From NCBI RefSeq assembly GCF_016775155.1, contig NZ_JAEUGD010000002.1, forward strand, positions 56,099-120,098: a stretch of 64,000 nt of DNA. Reading direction: 5' to 3'. A model generated the notes under the pieces. The model was not told the DNA's origin, made no database searches, and saw only the letters and a program-made list of their open reading frames with translations. Shown here piece by piece: positions 19,901 to 27,331 of the stretch. Both the position numbers and the translations under genes were made by a program. This DNA comes from Fulvivirga marina (GTDB lineage: Bacteria > Bacteroidota > Bacteroidia > Cytophagales > Cyclobacteriaceae). Each line of letters begins with the position of its first letter. The stretch's first letter is position 1.

Positions 19901-20952
19901 GCGGCACGTTTCTGACAAACCACCAGCACCTTTTTTCCAATAGCCACATGGTCTGCCACCAGATTACAGATCAGTTGGGATTTACCTGTACCTGGAGGGC
20001 CTTGAACAACTACTGAATTACCCTTTTTAATGGCTTTCAGTGCGTTCTCCTGGTAAGCATCCATCTTAAATGGTGTAAATGTTTTTTCCTCATCCACACT
20101 TTTTAAAAAATAGTAATCCGGCCCCTCACCTTTTGACTCCTCATAAACAGATCTTGCCTGAAAAAACTCCTCAATATCCTTTACCTGGTTGCTTTCTATC
20201 AGATGCATATAATCTGGAACCAGGTATGACCCTGCCTGAGGAAATATTCCCAAAACAGCTTCAGGGTACATTTTCAGCTCACCTTCCTTTTCACTTTTCT
20301 CAAAATCAGTTTTTTTGAACTCCTCAAATGCATTTAGTTCATCTCTAAAATTCTCCTGATTAAAATTGACTTCAATGAGGCTATCTTTGAATAGTTGATA
20401 TAAAGAAGTCCGGAAAATGGTACTGTCCGTATCAAAATCTTCCATACTACGATCCAACAGTTCCTCAGAAAGTGGCATTTTATTATAATGGGCATAAGCC
20501 AGTAAAAAAGATTTATTCAGAGTGATCCCAGCATCATGACGCTGCTTCAACTTCCACTGCTTATCCACGGCAACCACCTCTACAGGGAAAAACATAACCG
20601 GGCATCGTATGAGGGTACCGTCTGACAGTTTACCTCTTATAAATGGCCATCCGATATACAAGTCTTTCGAACCTCTTTCCTCATATATAAACTGGTCTAG
20701 CCTGGAAAGTTTCTTCAATTTCCTGCTCATCCTGTTAGCATCCTCATCTCTGCTATCCATTTGTGGTCCCAAGTTGACAGTTTTGCCGGCTATCATGGAC
20801 TCAATAATACTAAAGGACCCACCTTTCGTGATGAAGTTGAAATCATGTACATCGATAAACTGCTCAGCGGACAAACGCAGCAACAGCAGCGATCTGTTGT
20901 TTCCTGAAAGATTGGTAAGCCGCCTAAGATATGATTTTAGCAGTTCGTGCAT
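16930..20952 (-). CDS. large UPF1-like superfamily 1 DNA/RNA helicase with DUF4011-like N-terminus
   Basis: A 1340-residue cytoplasmic helicase. The first ~130 residues resemble the DUF4011 region at the start of many large SF1 helicases (RLTNLSGNNRSLL, IGWPFIRGKL, FFPVEVV). Walker A is GPPGTGKS (318-325), motif II is FDEASQ (near 952), and motifs V/VI are NVQGDEKDVIIFS and LNVAITRARE (near 1179). Residues ~350-900 are a long helical, partly coiled-coil insertion. The last ~110 residues keep the outline of the Vsr/PD-(D/E)xK nuclease that ends many relatives (FADLTV, YLGLL, then FKGLYSREYWHNRE) but seem to lack the second acidic residue. The cellular role is unknown; relatives occur in genome-defence and repair contexts. 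Confidence 0.85.
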   Translation of the reverse strand: MHELLKSYLRRLTNLSGNNRSLLLLRLSAEQFIDVHDFNFITKGGSFSIIESMIAGKTVNLGPQMDSRDEDANRMSRKLKKLSRLDQFIYEERGSKDLYIGWPFIRGKLSDGTLIRCPVMFFPVEVVAVDKQWKLKQRHDAGITLNKSFLLAYAHYNKMPLSEELLDRSMEDFDTDSTIFRTSLYQLFKDSLIEVNFNQENFRDELNAFEEFKKTDFEKSEKEGELKMYPEAVLGIFPQAGSYLVPDYMHLIESNQVKDIEEFFQARSVYEESKGEGPDYYFLKSVDEEKTFTPFKMDAYQENALKAIKKGNSVVVQGPPGTGKSQLICNLVADHVAIGKKVLVVCQKRAALDVVYERMDEKGMADFMGLVHDFRNDRKEIYHKISRQIERLDEYKAKNNGLDAIQLERKFLQISRRIDQITEEMEEFKFALFDESECGIAVKELYLTSYIDEPTVNLKQEYTHFRFGDLSPFVTRLRNYAAYAQLFNRSGYEWNDRKSFENFMVADLQSLNHILDEIPQYQEEIADQLEQITGSRLTLDDCEAILNKQDQVLEMLRILKDKKAYKYFQHMMTFSDSETSNLWLSNTERVLMECYKGTGPETSLPSDQLGKFQEVLQRNMVARKSLLRLVQWRLFSKDKFYIKRVLVENHLKRNREGFNTMVEKIDNRLNLEHNLTKIRKREWLADVPKSYEKGYLQNWFHLQKLSVKAKLTFSSLRNFKEYFNVQKLTYDELKAKLEELYGVIKEIPQKKAGWLMYLSNTQVANVIQNPDVTDKLKKILRKDFDALCEYDKIRTELSGQEIQVIDKVIEAAEDYSPDAIEKLFQNSLRISWIEHIETKYPVLRSVSSLKFHKLEAELQNLVREKLMVSNDMLLLRARERTYENVEYNRLNNMVTYRDLYHQATKKRRVWPLRKMVGNHYEELFQLIPCWMASPESVSAVFPMREMFDLVIFDEASQCFVERGIPAMYRGRQVMVAGDNKQLRPNDLYQARFEEETDDNPAMEVDSLLELASHHLMNVQLKGHYRSKSLDLIDFSNRHFYDGNLKLLPDYQVVNKNEPAIKYVKVDGVWDSNINDEEAIKVVDLLVDILKTDASKQVGVVTFNAKQQQHIIDVLDQRCLEEQIVIPSTWFVKNIENVQGDEKDVIIFSTAYAPDSSGRMMMQFGNLNAVSGENRLNVAITRAREKIIVVSSIMPNQLKVEGSKNEGPKLLKAYLEYAWDVSEGNFKAEPYPEKNHHAEWYLKKKLEAWSKAASKDFQLEEELPFADLTVKNGNHYLGLLITDDDLYYQSISVKDLHVYTPFTLSKKNWNFKGLYSREYWHNREQVEETILKFVAHHNVEI

Positions 20953-21062
20953 TTGTAGCTATTACAGAATGAAAAATATAACAAATTTTATTGATTTACG
21001 AATTGCAAATTTATGAAATAAAACCCAACACATATTCTGAGCAAGGTAACGTGCCATCAGGC

Positions 21063-21977
21063 TCAAAATTCCAAATAGGGAGAAATTTTAGCAATAACTA
21101 ACGAATCCACTCTATGGATATTATACAAGTCACTGACTTGGTGAAACTTACCATGCTGATACCTGTAGGCAACAATCGCACTCGCTTGTTTGTTAGAGAG
21201 GTAAGGATGTCTGGCTAACTGGTACTCAGTAGCCTCATTAATTTGCAAATAACGAATATCAGACAAAGATGGATCTAGGTAGGCAAGTGTATCCAGTTGT
21301 TTAAGAACTACTTCATTCAAACCCCAGACCTCATTCAACTGATCTTTGTTCACAAACCCTCCCAGGCTTTCCCGAAATCTAATTATTCTTTTAGAAAGTA
21401 CGGATCCTATTCCCCTCAATTGTTTCAAGGTGATAGTATCAACTTTATTCAAATCGAAAGGCCTGAATTTACTTCTCTCAACTGAGGTAAAAGCAACCTT
21501 TTCAGGAGCAGTAAGCACTTTTTCAGGAAGTTGCCTTGCTTCTCTTTTAGCCTTTGTCTTAATATTTACATAACCCTTGATCCTGTCAAAGGTCTCTTCC
21601 GTCAACCCGTAAACCTTTTTAATATCTTCTGTAGTGTTGAATCTGCCCCCACTGGTCAGATATTTCTGCCAGTTGGAGGCTGTTTTTTTGGTCACTCCCA
21701 TTAATTCAAGTTCATACCTGGAAACATTATTGGGGTCAAACAGTTGATAGGTAAATTGCACAGGCTGCTGTTGAGCAGTGTCAATCTCCATTTGTGCTAT
21801 CAATTTGTTTAGTCTTTGCTCTTCAGCACTCAGATCAATTGCATCATTACGAAACTTTCTCACTATTGACGGAACAAAAATTAAGAACAACACTAAAGGC
21901 AGAAATATAAGCAACCCCGTTGATTCTGATTTCGATATCCCAAATACTCTACGTAGCCAAAGTTGAAACTTTATCAT
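21063..21977 (-). CDS. membrane-anchored helix-hairpin-helix (ComEA-like) protein
   Basis: A 304-residue protein with one transmembrane segment near the N-terminus (about 20-40) and several helix-hairpin-helix units in the rest. Typical turns are LKQLRGIGSVLSKRIIRFRE and LGGFVNKDQLNEVWGLNE (about 185-225), with earlier and later degenerate copies. Such units bind DNA through the backbone, and ComEA receives DNA during natural uptake. In Bacteroidota these multi-HhH proteins are common and their role is not settled. It stands alone between the helicase gene and hemA. Confidence 0.8.
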   Translation of the reverse strand: MIKFQLWLRRVFGISKSESTGLLIFLPLVLFLIFVPSIVRKFRNDAIDLSAEEQRLNKLIAQMEIDTAQQQPVQFTYQLFDPNNVSRYELELMGVTKKTASNWQKYLTSGGRFNTTEDIKKVYGLTEETFDRIKGYVNIKTKAKREARQLPEKVLTAPEKVAFTSVERSKFRPFDLNKVDTITLKQLRGIGSVLSKRIIRFRESLGGFVNKDQLNEVWGLNEVVLKQLDTLAYLDPSLSDIRYLQINEATEYQLARHPYLSNKQASAIVAYRYQHGKFHQVSDLYNIHRVDSLVIAKISPYLEF

Positions 21978-22160
21978 TATTAAAACAGTTGAGCAATGTA
22001 TAATGATTCTTTTAATTAACTAAAAGCCAACCCACTGGATTTTTTTTCCGTAGGGGGTGAGGAAAATAAGTTATAAAACTGATCGGAATCATATTTTTGC
22101 CTCAAATGACATGATACATTTGTGGTTACTATTTGAAAACGATATAAATAGCTAGACTAA

Positions 22161-22192
22161 TTTTCAAAGTAATTGGATACTAATTAAATTTG
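22161..22192 (+). promoter_or_regulatory. Bacteroidota-type promoter of hemA
   Basis: TAAATTTG at 22185-22192 matches the -7 consensus TAnnTTTG, with a T-rich element TTTTC at 22161-22165. A leader of about 12 bases would precede the ATG at 22211. Confidence 0.45.
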
Positions 22193-22210
22193 CAGGCGTA
22201 AATTATAGTG

Positions 22211-23476
22211 ATGCAGGAAACATTTAAGGTACTCGGCTTATCATTTAAGAATACCCCACTTGAAATCAGGGAGAAGTTGGCACTAGATGAAACTCATGCC
22301 AAACGTTTAATGAAATTCATGAGTGAGTTTACTCAGGCAGTTGATGTCTTAGTATTATCAACATGTAATCGCACCGAAATCTACTATAGCTGTAAGAAAG
22401 AACTTACCAAAGAGATCTTACAAGGTATTAGTCTGATCAAAGAAATAGACTCTCCTATATCAGGATATTTCATTTCCTATAAAAATCACAGTGACGCTGT
22501 TGAGCGACTTTTTAAAGTTGCTATGGGGCTTGAAGCTCAAGTTGTTGGTGACTTACAAATATCAAATCAGGTAAAGAAAGCATACCAGTGGAGTGCTGAT
22601 GAAGATATGGCTGGACCGTTCCTTCATCGACTGATGCACACTATATTCTTTACTAACAAAAGAGTGGTTCAGGAAACCGCATTCCGAGATGGAGCAGCTA
22701 GTGTTTCTTATGCTACCAAAGAGTTAATAGAAGACATTACTTCTGAAATCAGAGATCCTCGTGTCTTGATATTGGGACTGGGAGAAATTGGTAAAGATGT
22801 ATGCAGAAACCTTGTAGATTCAAAAATCAGCAATGTAACCATCACCAACCGTACTGAAGAGAAAGCCACTGCGCTTGCAAGTGAATGTGGCTTTAAAACC
22901 GTTGCTTTCGATTCAGCCCTAGATGCTATACAGCATGCTGATGTTATTATATCTTCAATAGCAGCAGAGACGCCCTTCATTACTAAAGAGGTTGTTGAAA
23001 AATTAGAAATATTATCCTTCAAGTTTTTCATAGACCTGTCTGTACCAAGAAGCATAGAAGTAGCTATTGAGGACATTCCAGGTGCCCTGGTTTATAATAT
23101 TGACAATATTCAAAGCAAAGCTTCCGAAGCTCTTGAAAAAAGAACTGCCTCTATACCGGAAGTGGAAAAAATAATTTCGGAGGCCATAATCGATTTCAAC
23201 GACTGGTCAAAGGAAATGGTAGTTTCTCCTACAATCAAGAAACTAAAAAATGCCCTTGAGGAAATCAGAAAAGAGGAATTGGCCCGTTACTTAAAAAATG
23301 CAGACTCCAAAGAGGCTAAGATTGTAGATAAGGTAACCAAAAGCATGATGCAAAAGGTAATGAAATTGCCTGTACTACAATTAAAGGCAGCATGCAAGAG
23401 AGGTGAAGCAGAAACCCTTATTGACGTACTTAACGACCTCTTTGATCTGGAAAAACAATCTTCCTCAGTTAAATAA
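22211..23476 (+). CDS. hemA: glutamyl-tRNA reductase
   Basis: A 421-residue enzyme that reduces glutamyl-tRNA to glutamate-1-semialdehyde, the first committed step of C5-pathway tetrapyrrole synthesis. The catalytic cysteine is in STCNRTEIY (Cys 52). The NADPH-binding Rossmann motif is GLGEIGKDVC (about 192-201). The C-terminal dimerisation helix is present. A GTG at 22208 also opens the frame three bases earlier, but the ATG is the more natural start. Later haem genes do not follow it here. The supply of cobalamin and haem precursors links it loosely to the B12-dependent mutase nearby. Confidence 0.96.
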   Translation: MQETFKVLGLSFKNTPLEIREKLALDETHAKRLMKFMSEFTQAVDVLVLSTCNRTEIYYSCKKELTKEILQGISLIKEIDSPISGYFISYKNHSDAVERLFKVAMGLEAQVVGDLQISNQVKKAYQWSADEDMAGPFLHRLMHTIFFTNKRVVQETAFRDGAASVSYATKELIEDITSEIRDPRVLILGLGEIGKDVCRNLVDSKISNVTITNRTEEKATALASECGFKTVAFDSALDAIQHADVIISSIAAETPFITKEVVEKLEILSFKFFIDLSVPRSIEVAIEDIPGALVYNIDNIQSKASEALEKRTASIPEVEKIISEAIIDFNDWSKEMVVSPTIKKLKNALEEIRKEELARYLKNADSKEAKIVDKVTKSMMQKVMKLPVLQLKAACKRGEAETLIDVLNDLFDLEKQSSSVK

Positions 23477-23500
23477 TATCCGTTATTTTATCAATAAACA

Positions 23501-23532
23501 TGTTCTTCATGAGGATCATGATAAATAATTTT
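23501..23532 (+). promoter_or_regulatory. possible Bacteroidota-type promoter of the S1/P1 nuclease gene
   Basis: TAATTTTG at 23525-23532 fits TAnnTTTG and lies 29 bases before the start at 23562. The -33 region (TGTTC near 23501) is weak. Confidence 0.35.
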
Positions 23533-23561
23533 GCTTTTCTTTGCAGCCTAACACCTAAAAC

Positions 23562-24326
23562 ATGATCAGAAAAGCAGTAATAATTTTATGTACGTTCGTA
23601 TCACTTCACGTTTTCGGATGGGGAATGATAGGTCACCGAACTGTAGGTCAAATAGCTGAAAGTCACCTCTCCAAAAGAGCCAAGAAAAAAATAAACGAAA
23701 TACTGGGTGGTGAATCATTAGCCGTAGTTAGTAACTGGATGGACGACATCAAGTCTGATGATTCATATGACCATACCCATGCCTGGCACTGGGTAACCAT
23801 ACCTGAAGGCCAGACCTATGAACAAAGTGATAAAAATCCCGATGGAGATGTAATAGCCACAATTGAAAGGCTAATCTCAGAGCTAAAGCAAAGCAACATA
23901 TCAAAGAAACAAGAGGCCGAGAAACTTAAAATGCTTGTGCACCTTATAGGCGACATACATCAACCTTTACATGTTGGATTTGGTCATGATATGGGAGGTA
24001 ACAAAGTAGATGTAGAATGGTTTTGGAAGAGTTCTAACCTGCACCGGGTGTGGGACAGTGAAATGATCGATTCTAAACGATATAGCTATACCGAGCTATC
24101 CACTATATCGGATAATGTGAGCAAAGAGCAAATTAAACTATGGCAGTCTGCCAATGTAAGGGACTGGGCTAACGAGTCAATAGCTCTGCGCAAACAGGTC
24201 TATAACCTTCCGGAGCATAAGAACCTTAATTACGAATACCGCTACCAAAACTGGTCAACTGTAAAGTTAAGGCTGGCTCAGGCTGGCGTGAGACTAGCAG
24301 GCATACTCAATGAAATATATGGCTAA
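23562..24326 (+). CDS. exported S1/P1-type zinc nuclease
   Basis: A 254-residue secreted nuclease. The signal peptide is cleaved before WGMIGH, leaving Trp 20 as the new N-terminus. In this family that residue is a zinc ligand together with the following His. Other zinc-ligand motifs are NWMDD (near 63), THAWHW (near 77), HLIGDIHQPLH (about 127-137) and WDSEMI. The family uses three zinc ions to degrade single-stranded DNA and RNA and to remove 3'-phosphates. In Bacteroidota it is probably periplasmic and scavenges nucleic acids. Full length and motif complete. Confidence 0.94.
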   Translation: MIRKAVIILCTFVSLHVFGWGMIGHRTVGQIAESHLSKRAKKKINEILGGESLAVVSNWMDDIKSDDSYDHTHAWHWVTIPEGQTYEQSDKNPDGDVIATIERLISELKQSNISKKQEAEKLKMLVHLIGDIHQPLHVGFGHDMGGNKVDVEWFWKSSNLHRVWDSEMIDSKRYSYTELSTISDNVSKEQIKLWQSANVRDWANESIALRKQVYNLPEHKNLNYEYRYQNWSTVKLRLAQAGVRLAGILNEIYG

Positions 24327-24678
24327 TAGAACAAGGAGGTGGAATTAGTCTCACCTCCTCAGCTACATTATGTAGCTACACCCTTATAGTAAAACTTCTG
24401 CTTGACATAGTCTACCACAAAGCAGAAAATCTTATCGAGAACCAAATATCGTAAAACGTTGGTTCTCAGCTCAAACACCCTATCCAAAAATTATTATATC
24501 AACAACTTACAACAAAAAAAGCCCGACGGTTATGTAAACTGCCGGGCGCAATATATGAGATGCACACTATACATCACTAGCTCATAGTTTTAAGAAAAAA
24601 TGACCCTACCCCAATTCAGACAGCTTTTATGGTCAGCCAATTTCAGTCTACACTTACTGATCCCTGTTTATGTTTAGT
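24327..24678. other. intergenic region with two hairpins, no gene seen
   Basis: These 352 bases contain an 8-bp hairpin directly after the nuclease gene (AGGAGGTG at 24334-24341 with CACCTCCT at 24352-24359). It lacks a U-tract and could be a 3'-end-stabilising structure. The terminator of the minus-strand SDR gene is at 24514-24547. No other feature was recognised. Confidence 0.6.
24514..24547 (-). terminator. intrinsic terminator of the SDR gene
   Basis: An 11-bp GC-rich stem with one mismatch (GCCCGACGGTT at 24521-24531 with 24537-24547), followed on the minus strand by seven Us (24514-24520). Confidence 0.85.
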
Positions 24679-25428
24679 TTAGACCATACTTAGCCCACCA
24701 TCTACGACCAATTCCGCACCATTTACAAATGACGCTTCTGAAGACGCTAAGAATAGAACAGTTTTTGCAACCTCATCGGCCGATCCAAATCTACCTAGTG
24801 GCACCTGGGCAGCAAAAGCGGTTTCCATCTGCTGCACTTCTTCTTCCGATTTACCTAGTTTTCCATAAATAGGAGTATCAATTGGCCCGGGGCTTACTGC
24901 CACAGCACGAATACCCTTTTCTTTCAACTCAGTCGTGAGAATGCGTACAAGTGACCTTAATCCTGCCTTGGAGGCCACATATGCCCCCGTATGAGCAAAC
25001 CCTTTGGTTTGTGCAATAGTAGTATTAAAGACAACAACACCCTCTTTATTAAGGTAAGGCAATGCTTCTTTCACCAAAAAAAACGGACCTTTGAGGTTAA
25101 TTCCTATTACTTCGTCAAAAAGCTCTTCTGAGGTTTGCTCCACAGACTGAAATGGCGCAATACCAGCATTTGGAAACAGAATGTCGATGTTTCCAAACTT
25201 AGCAACTGTGGTACTTATCACCTTTCTGATATCATCAATCTTGCCAGCATCAGCGAGTACAGGCAATACTTCTCCTTCAATTTCAGCTGCAGCCTGCAGC
25301 AAAGCATCTTCTCTACGACCTGTAATTACAACTCGTGCACCTTCTTTAGCAAATAACTTAGCAGTAGCTAGCCCAATACCACTGTTTGCTCCGGTAATAA
25401 CAGCTACTTTCCCTTTTAATTTTGTCAT
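24679..25428 (-). CDS. short-chain dehydrogenase/reductase
   Basis: A 249-residue classical SDR oxidoreductase. The nucleotide-binding motif is TGANSGIG (13-20), the NAG motif is in FPNAGIA (about 85-91), and the catalytic pair Tyr 150 / Lys 154 is in YVASK. The arginine-rich stretch after the second strand (ITGRRED) suggests NADP(H) preference. The substrate is unknown; the family reduces many ketones, sugars and quinones. It lies just downstream of a TetR gene, and its upstream gap holds two palindromic sites, so induction by a TetR ligand is likely. Confidence 0.92.
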   Translation of the reverse strand: MTKLKGKVAVITGANSGIGLATAKLFAKEGARVVITGRREDALLQAAAEIEGEVLPVLADAGKIDDIRKVISTTVAKFGNIDILFPNAGIAPFQSVEQTSEELFDEVIGINLKGPFFLVKEALPYLNKEGVVVFNTTIAQTKGFAHTGAYVASKAGLRSLVRILTTELKEKGIRAVAVSPGPIDTPIYGKLGKSEEEVQQMETAFAAQVPLGRFGSADEVAKTVLFLASSEASFVNGAELVVDGGLSMV

Positions 25429-25444
25429 GATCTAGATTTTTATC

Positions 25445-25489
25445 TGAAACGATTATTCCATTATACGGCATAATGAAACGATCGTTTCA
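25445..25489. promoter_or_regulatory. two TetR-type operator sites upstream of the SDR gene
   Basis: TGAAACGATCGTTTCA at 25474-25489 is a perfect 16-bp palindrome. A related site TGAAACGATTATTCCA lies at 25445-25460, 17 bases before the SDR start. A third copy of the same motif lies before the TetR gene. The sites sit in the spacer between the tetR and SDR genes, where they would block a promoter for the SDR gene. Confidence 0.65.
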
Positions 25490-25507
25490 AATAATTTAAA
25501 AAAAAAT

Positions 25508-26089
25508 TTACTCCAGTGCCATCATGATCTGATCCACTACACTATTAAGCTCCTTTCTGGAATCAGTAAGCATCCCCGTAAGACGTAGCCCTTGAAGGCT
25601 GGAAAACAGATATAGCGCCAGATCATCAGCACCTTTTTGAACTGATATCTCCCCATTATCTTGTCCGGTCCTAATCAATTCCGCAAATGTATGTCTCAAC
25701 ATCAGCTGGTTATCTATAAGAAACTTTTGCACTTTTTCATCTGTCGCAGAGAGCTCTGCCGTACAATTGATCAAATAACAGCCTTTATGATCCTGATCAC
25801 TCTCAATACTATCTATCAGAGCATAAAAAAAAGACCTAATAGCTGCATAAACAGATTTTTCCTTAAATAGGTTAGCAAAAGCAAGGGTCTGCTCCCGCTC
25901 TTGGTAGAACTTTAACGATTCCAGAAACAAAGAAAATTTATCGCCGAAAGAATTGTAAAGACTGGAACGGTTTAATCCTGTTGCATTCACCAAATCTTGC
26001 ATAGAAGTACCGTGATAACCTTTTCTCCAGAAAAGATCTGTCACTTTTCCAATAATTTCAGTTCTGTCGAATGTAACGTTCTTTGGCAT
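25508..26089 (-). CDS. TetR/AcrR-family transcriptional repressor
   Basis: A 193-residue one-component regulator. The N-terminal helix-turn-helix (about 8-55) includes YHGTSMQDLVNATGLNRSSL and the following YNSFGDKFSLF. The C-terminal ligand-binding domain resembles that of regulators of SDR/oxidoreductase genes (a conserved CYLINCTAEL segment near 103-112). It is encoded directly upstream of the SDR gene on the same strand. Related palindromes precede both genes, so it probably represses itself and the SDR. The inducer is unknown. Confidence 0.9.
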   Translation of the reverse strand: MPKNVTFDRTEIIGKVTDLFWRKGYHGTSMQDLVNATGLNRSSLYNSFGDKFSLFLESLKFYQEREQTLAFANLFKEKSVYAAIRSFFYALIDSIESDQDHKGCYLINCTAELSATDEKVQKFLIDNQLMLRHTFAELIRTGQDNGEISVQKGADDLALYLFSSLQGLRLTGMLTDSRKELNSVVDQIMMALE

Positions 26090-26109
26090 CTGCGCTAATA
26101 CACATATTT

Positions 26110-26125
26110 CTGAATAATCGTTCCA
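26110..26125. promoter_or_regulatory. TetR-type operator before the TetR gene
   Basis: On the minus strand this reads TGGAACGATTATTCAG, close to the site at 25445-25460 (TGAAACGATTATTCCA). It is centred about 28 bases before the TetR start, consistent with autoregulation. Confidence 0.5.
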
Positions 26126-26155
26126 TCATGAGCAATATCACAAATGTACAATATA

Positions 26156-26186
26156 AAAAGCCATTGGGGAAATCCCAATGGCTTTT
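26156..26186 (-). terminator. intrinsic terminator after metallopeptidase A
   Basis: A perfect 13-bp stem (AAAAGCCATTGGG at 26156-26168 with 26174-26186) and a 5-base loop. The minus-strand transcript ends in a U-rich stretch. It lies between the metallopeptidase gene and the TetR start. Confidence 0.8.
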
Positions 26187-26209
26187 GACTTTCTGTTTAT
26201 GCTATTGGA

Positions 26210-27031
26210 TTAATACAAATAATCTAATGCAGTTTTATCATGATTTGTAAATGGTCTGCTGGAACCATCAGTACAAGAAAGCATCCATGAACCATTTCCA
26301 GACGTATCAGCTCCGGTTGGAGTTCCTGGAATGTGGTTTGCACCTACTCCACCATCACCTTCATTATATGGAGAGCCACCACAGCTAATGCTTCTGTCAA
26401 AATAATCTGTATGACGGAAACCAATGCAATGCCCCATTTCATGAGCTATAATGGTAGCGATACCAGCGGTACCTAACCCATAAGTCGACTCAAGGATACC
26501 GCTTAAGTTAATGGTTCCATAAGGATCACCAGAGCCTGTAGGAAACCCCGCAGAACCCAGCACACCTCTTTGCTCATCTCTCCTATTCAATCTTTTGAAT
26601 ACGATGTCTGCACTTCCACTTGAAGAAACTCTCTGGAAAGTCAGCGTGAGGTTTTGAGCATTATATCTACTGATCGCCTCATCCAGACCAGCTTGTTCGC
26701 CTGAGCTAAAACCTTTTCTTCCGGTTGGCATATAAACACCAATCACCCTCGGACCATTTACCAGATTATCTGTACTATACTGCTCTACCGCAGGAATATC
26801 CTTACCCGGACTCATTCTCTGAAGATCTGAATCAGTGAGATAGATATCATTTTCTACAAGATACCCATCTTCAAATCGAGTCAAGCCATCTGTACTGAAA
26901 CCCAATTGCGTAAGTCTGGAATAAACTTCTTCCGGTATTTGATCTCCAGGTGCTACGTTTTCATTTTCGCAAGCGAAAAACAAACTGCTAACCAAAACGG
27001 TCAACATTAAAATAGAACTTAGTCTTCTCAT
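26210..27031 (-). CDS. HEIGH-type zinc metallopeptidase, probable lipoprotein (copy A)
   Basis: A 273-residue exported protein. The N-terminal hydrophobic stretch ends in LFFAC, a relaxed lipobox, so it is probably lipid-anchored at Cys 21. A propeptide-like region (about 25-90) is followed by a metzincin-like catalytic domain with HEMGHCIGFRH (197-207), the HExxHxxGxxH zinc site of the M57 / dual-action HEIGH group. Cysteines in SISCGG and MLSCTDG may form a disulfide. It is identical in length to the adjacent copy B, with about 80% identity by eye and no gaps, so they are a recent tandem duplication. Likely role: extracellular protein degradation. It has its own terminator. Confidence 0.88.
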   Translation of the reverse strand: MRRLSSILMLTVLVSSLFFACENENVAPGDQIPEEVYSRLTQLGFSTDGLTRFEDGYLVENDIYLTDSDLQRMSPGKDIPAVEQYSTDNLVNGPRVIGVYMPTGRKGFSSGEQAGLDEAISRYNAQNLTLTFQRVSSSGSADIVFKRLNRRDEQRGVLGSAGFPTGSGDPYGTINLSGILESTYGLGTAGIATIIAHEMGHCIGFRHTDYFDRSISCGGSPYNEGDGGVGANHIPGTPTGADTSGNGSWMLSCTDGSSRPFTNHDKTALDYLY

Positions 27032-27331
27032 AATAAAATTGGTTTAGGTTATAAAAACATTATTATGACAATTTTCTTATTTCATTTGAAGAATCAAAAC
27101 ATTATTCCGTTTTTTTACTATTATTAGAAATTTTAGAAGATAACATTGAAGTATTGTAAAATAATAATTCGATCTATAATATTTTGCCAGCTCGTGAAGG
27201 TTCAGGTGACTATAAACCATCCGTATTGCACATAATCTATACTGGCTCCCAAAAGGGCATAAAAAAACTGCCTTAAACAACTCATCATTCGAGTCATTTA
27301 AGGCAGCCCTTAATGATAGGTTACTATATTA
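27032..27331. other. spacer between the two metallopeptidase genes
   Basis: This holds the promoter region of copy A and the terminator of copy B. The 20-25 bases before the start of copy A (TTGGTTTAGGTTATAAAA read on the plus strand) closely match the same position before copy B (TTGGATTTAGGTTATTGAA), so the leader was duplicated with the gene. A 67-codon open frame here is not credible as a gene. Confidence 0.5.
27261..27306 (-). terminator. intrinsic terminator after metallopeptidase B
   Basis: A 10-bp stem CTGCCTTAAA / TTTAAGGCAG (27268-27277 with 27297-27306) with a smaller inner stem ACTC/GAGT. Seven Us follow on the minus strand (27261-27267). Confidence 0.85.

Noticed and set aside
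24334..24359. AGGAGGTG/CACCTCCT hairpin after the S1/P1 nuclease as an intrinsic terminator
   Set aside because: The stem is good but no U-tract follows on either strand.
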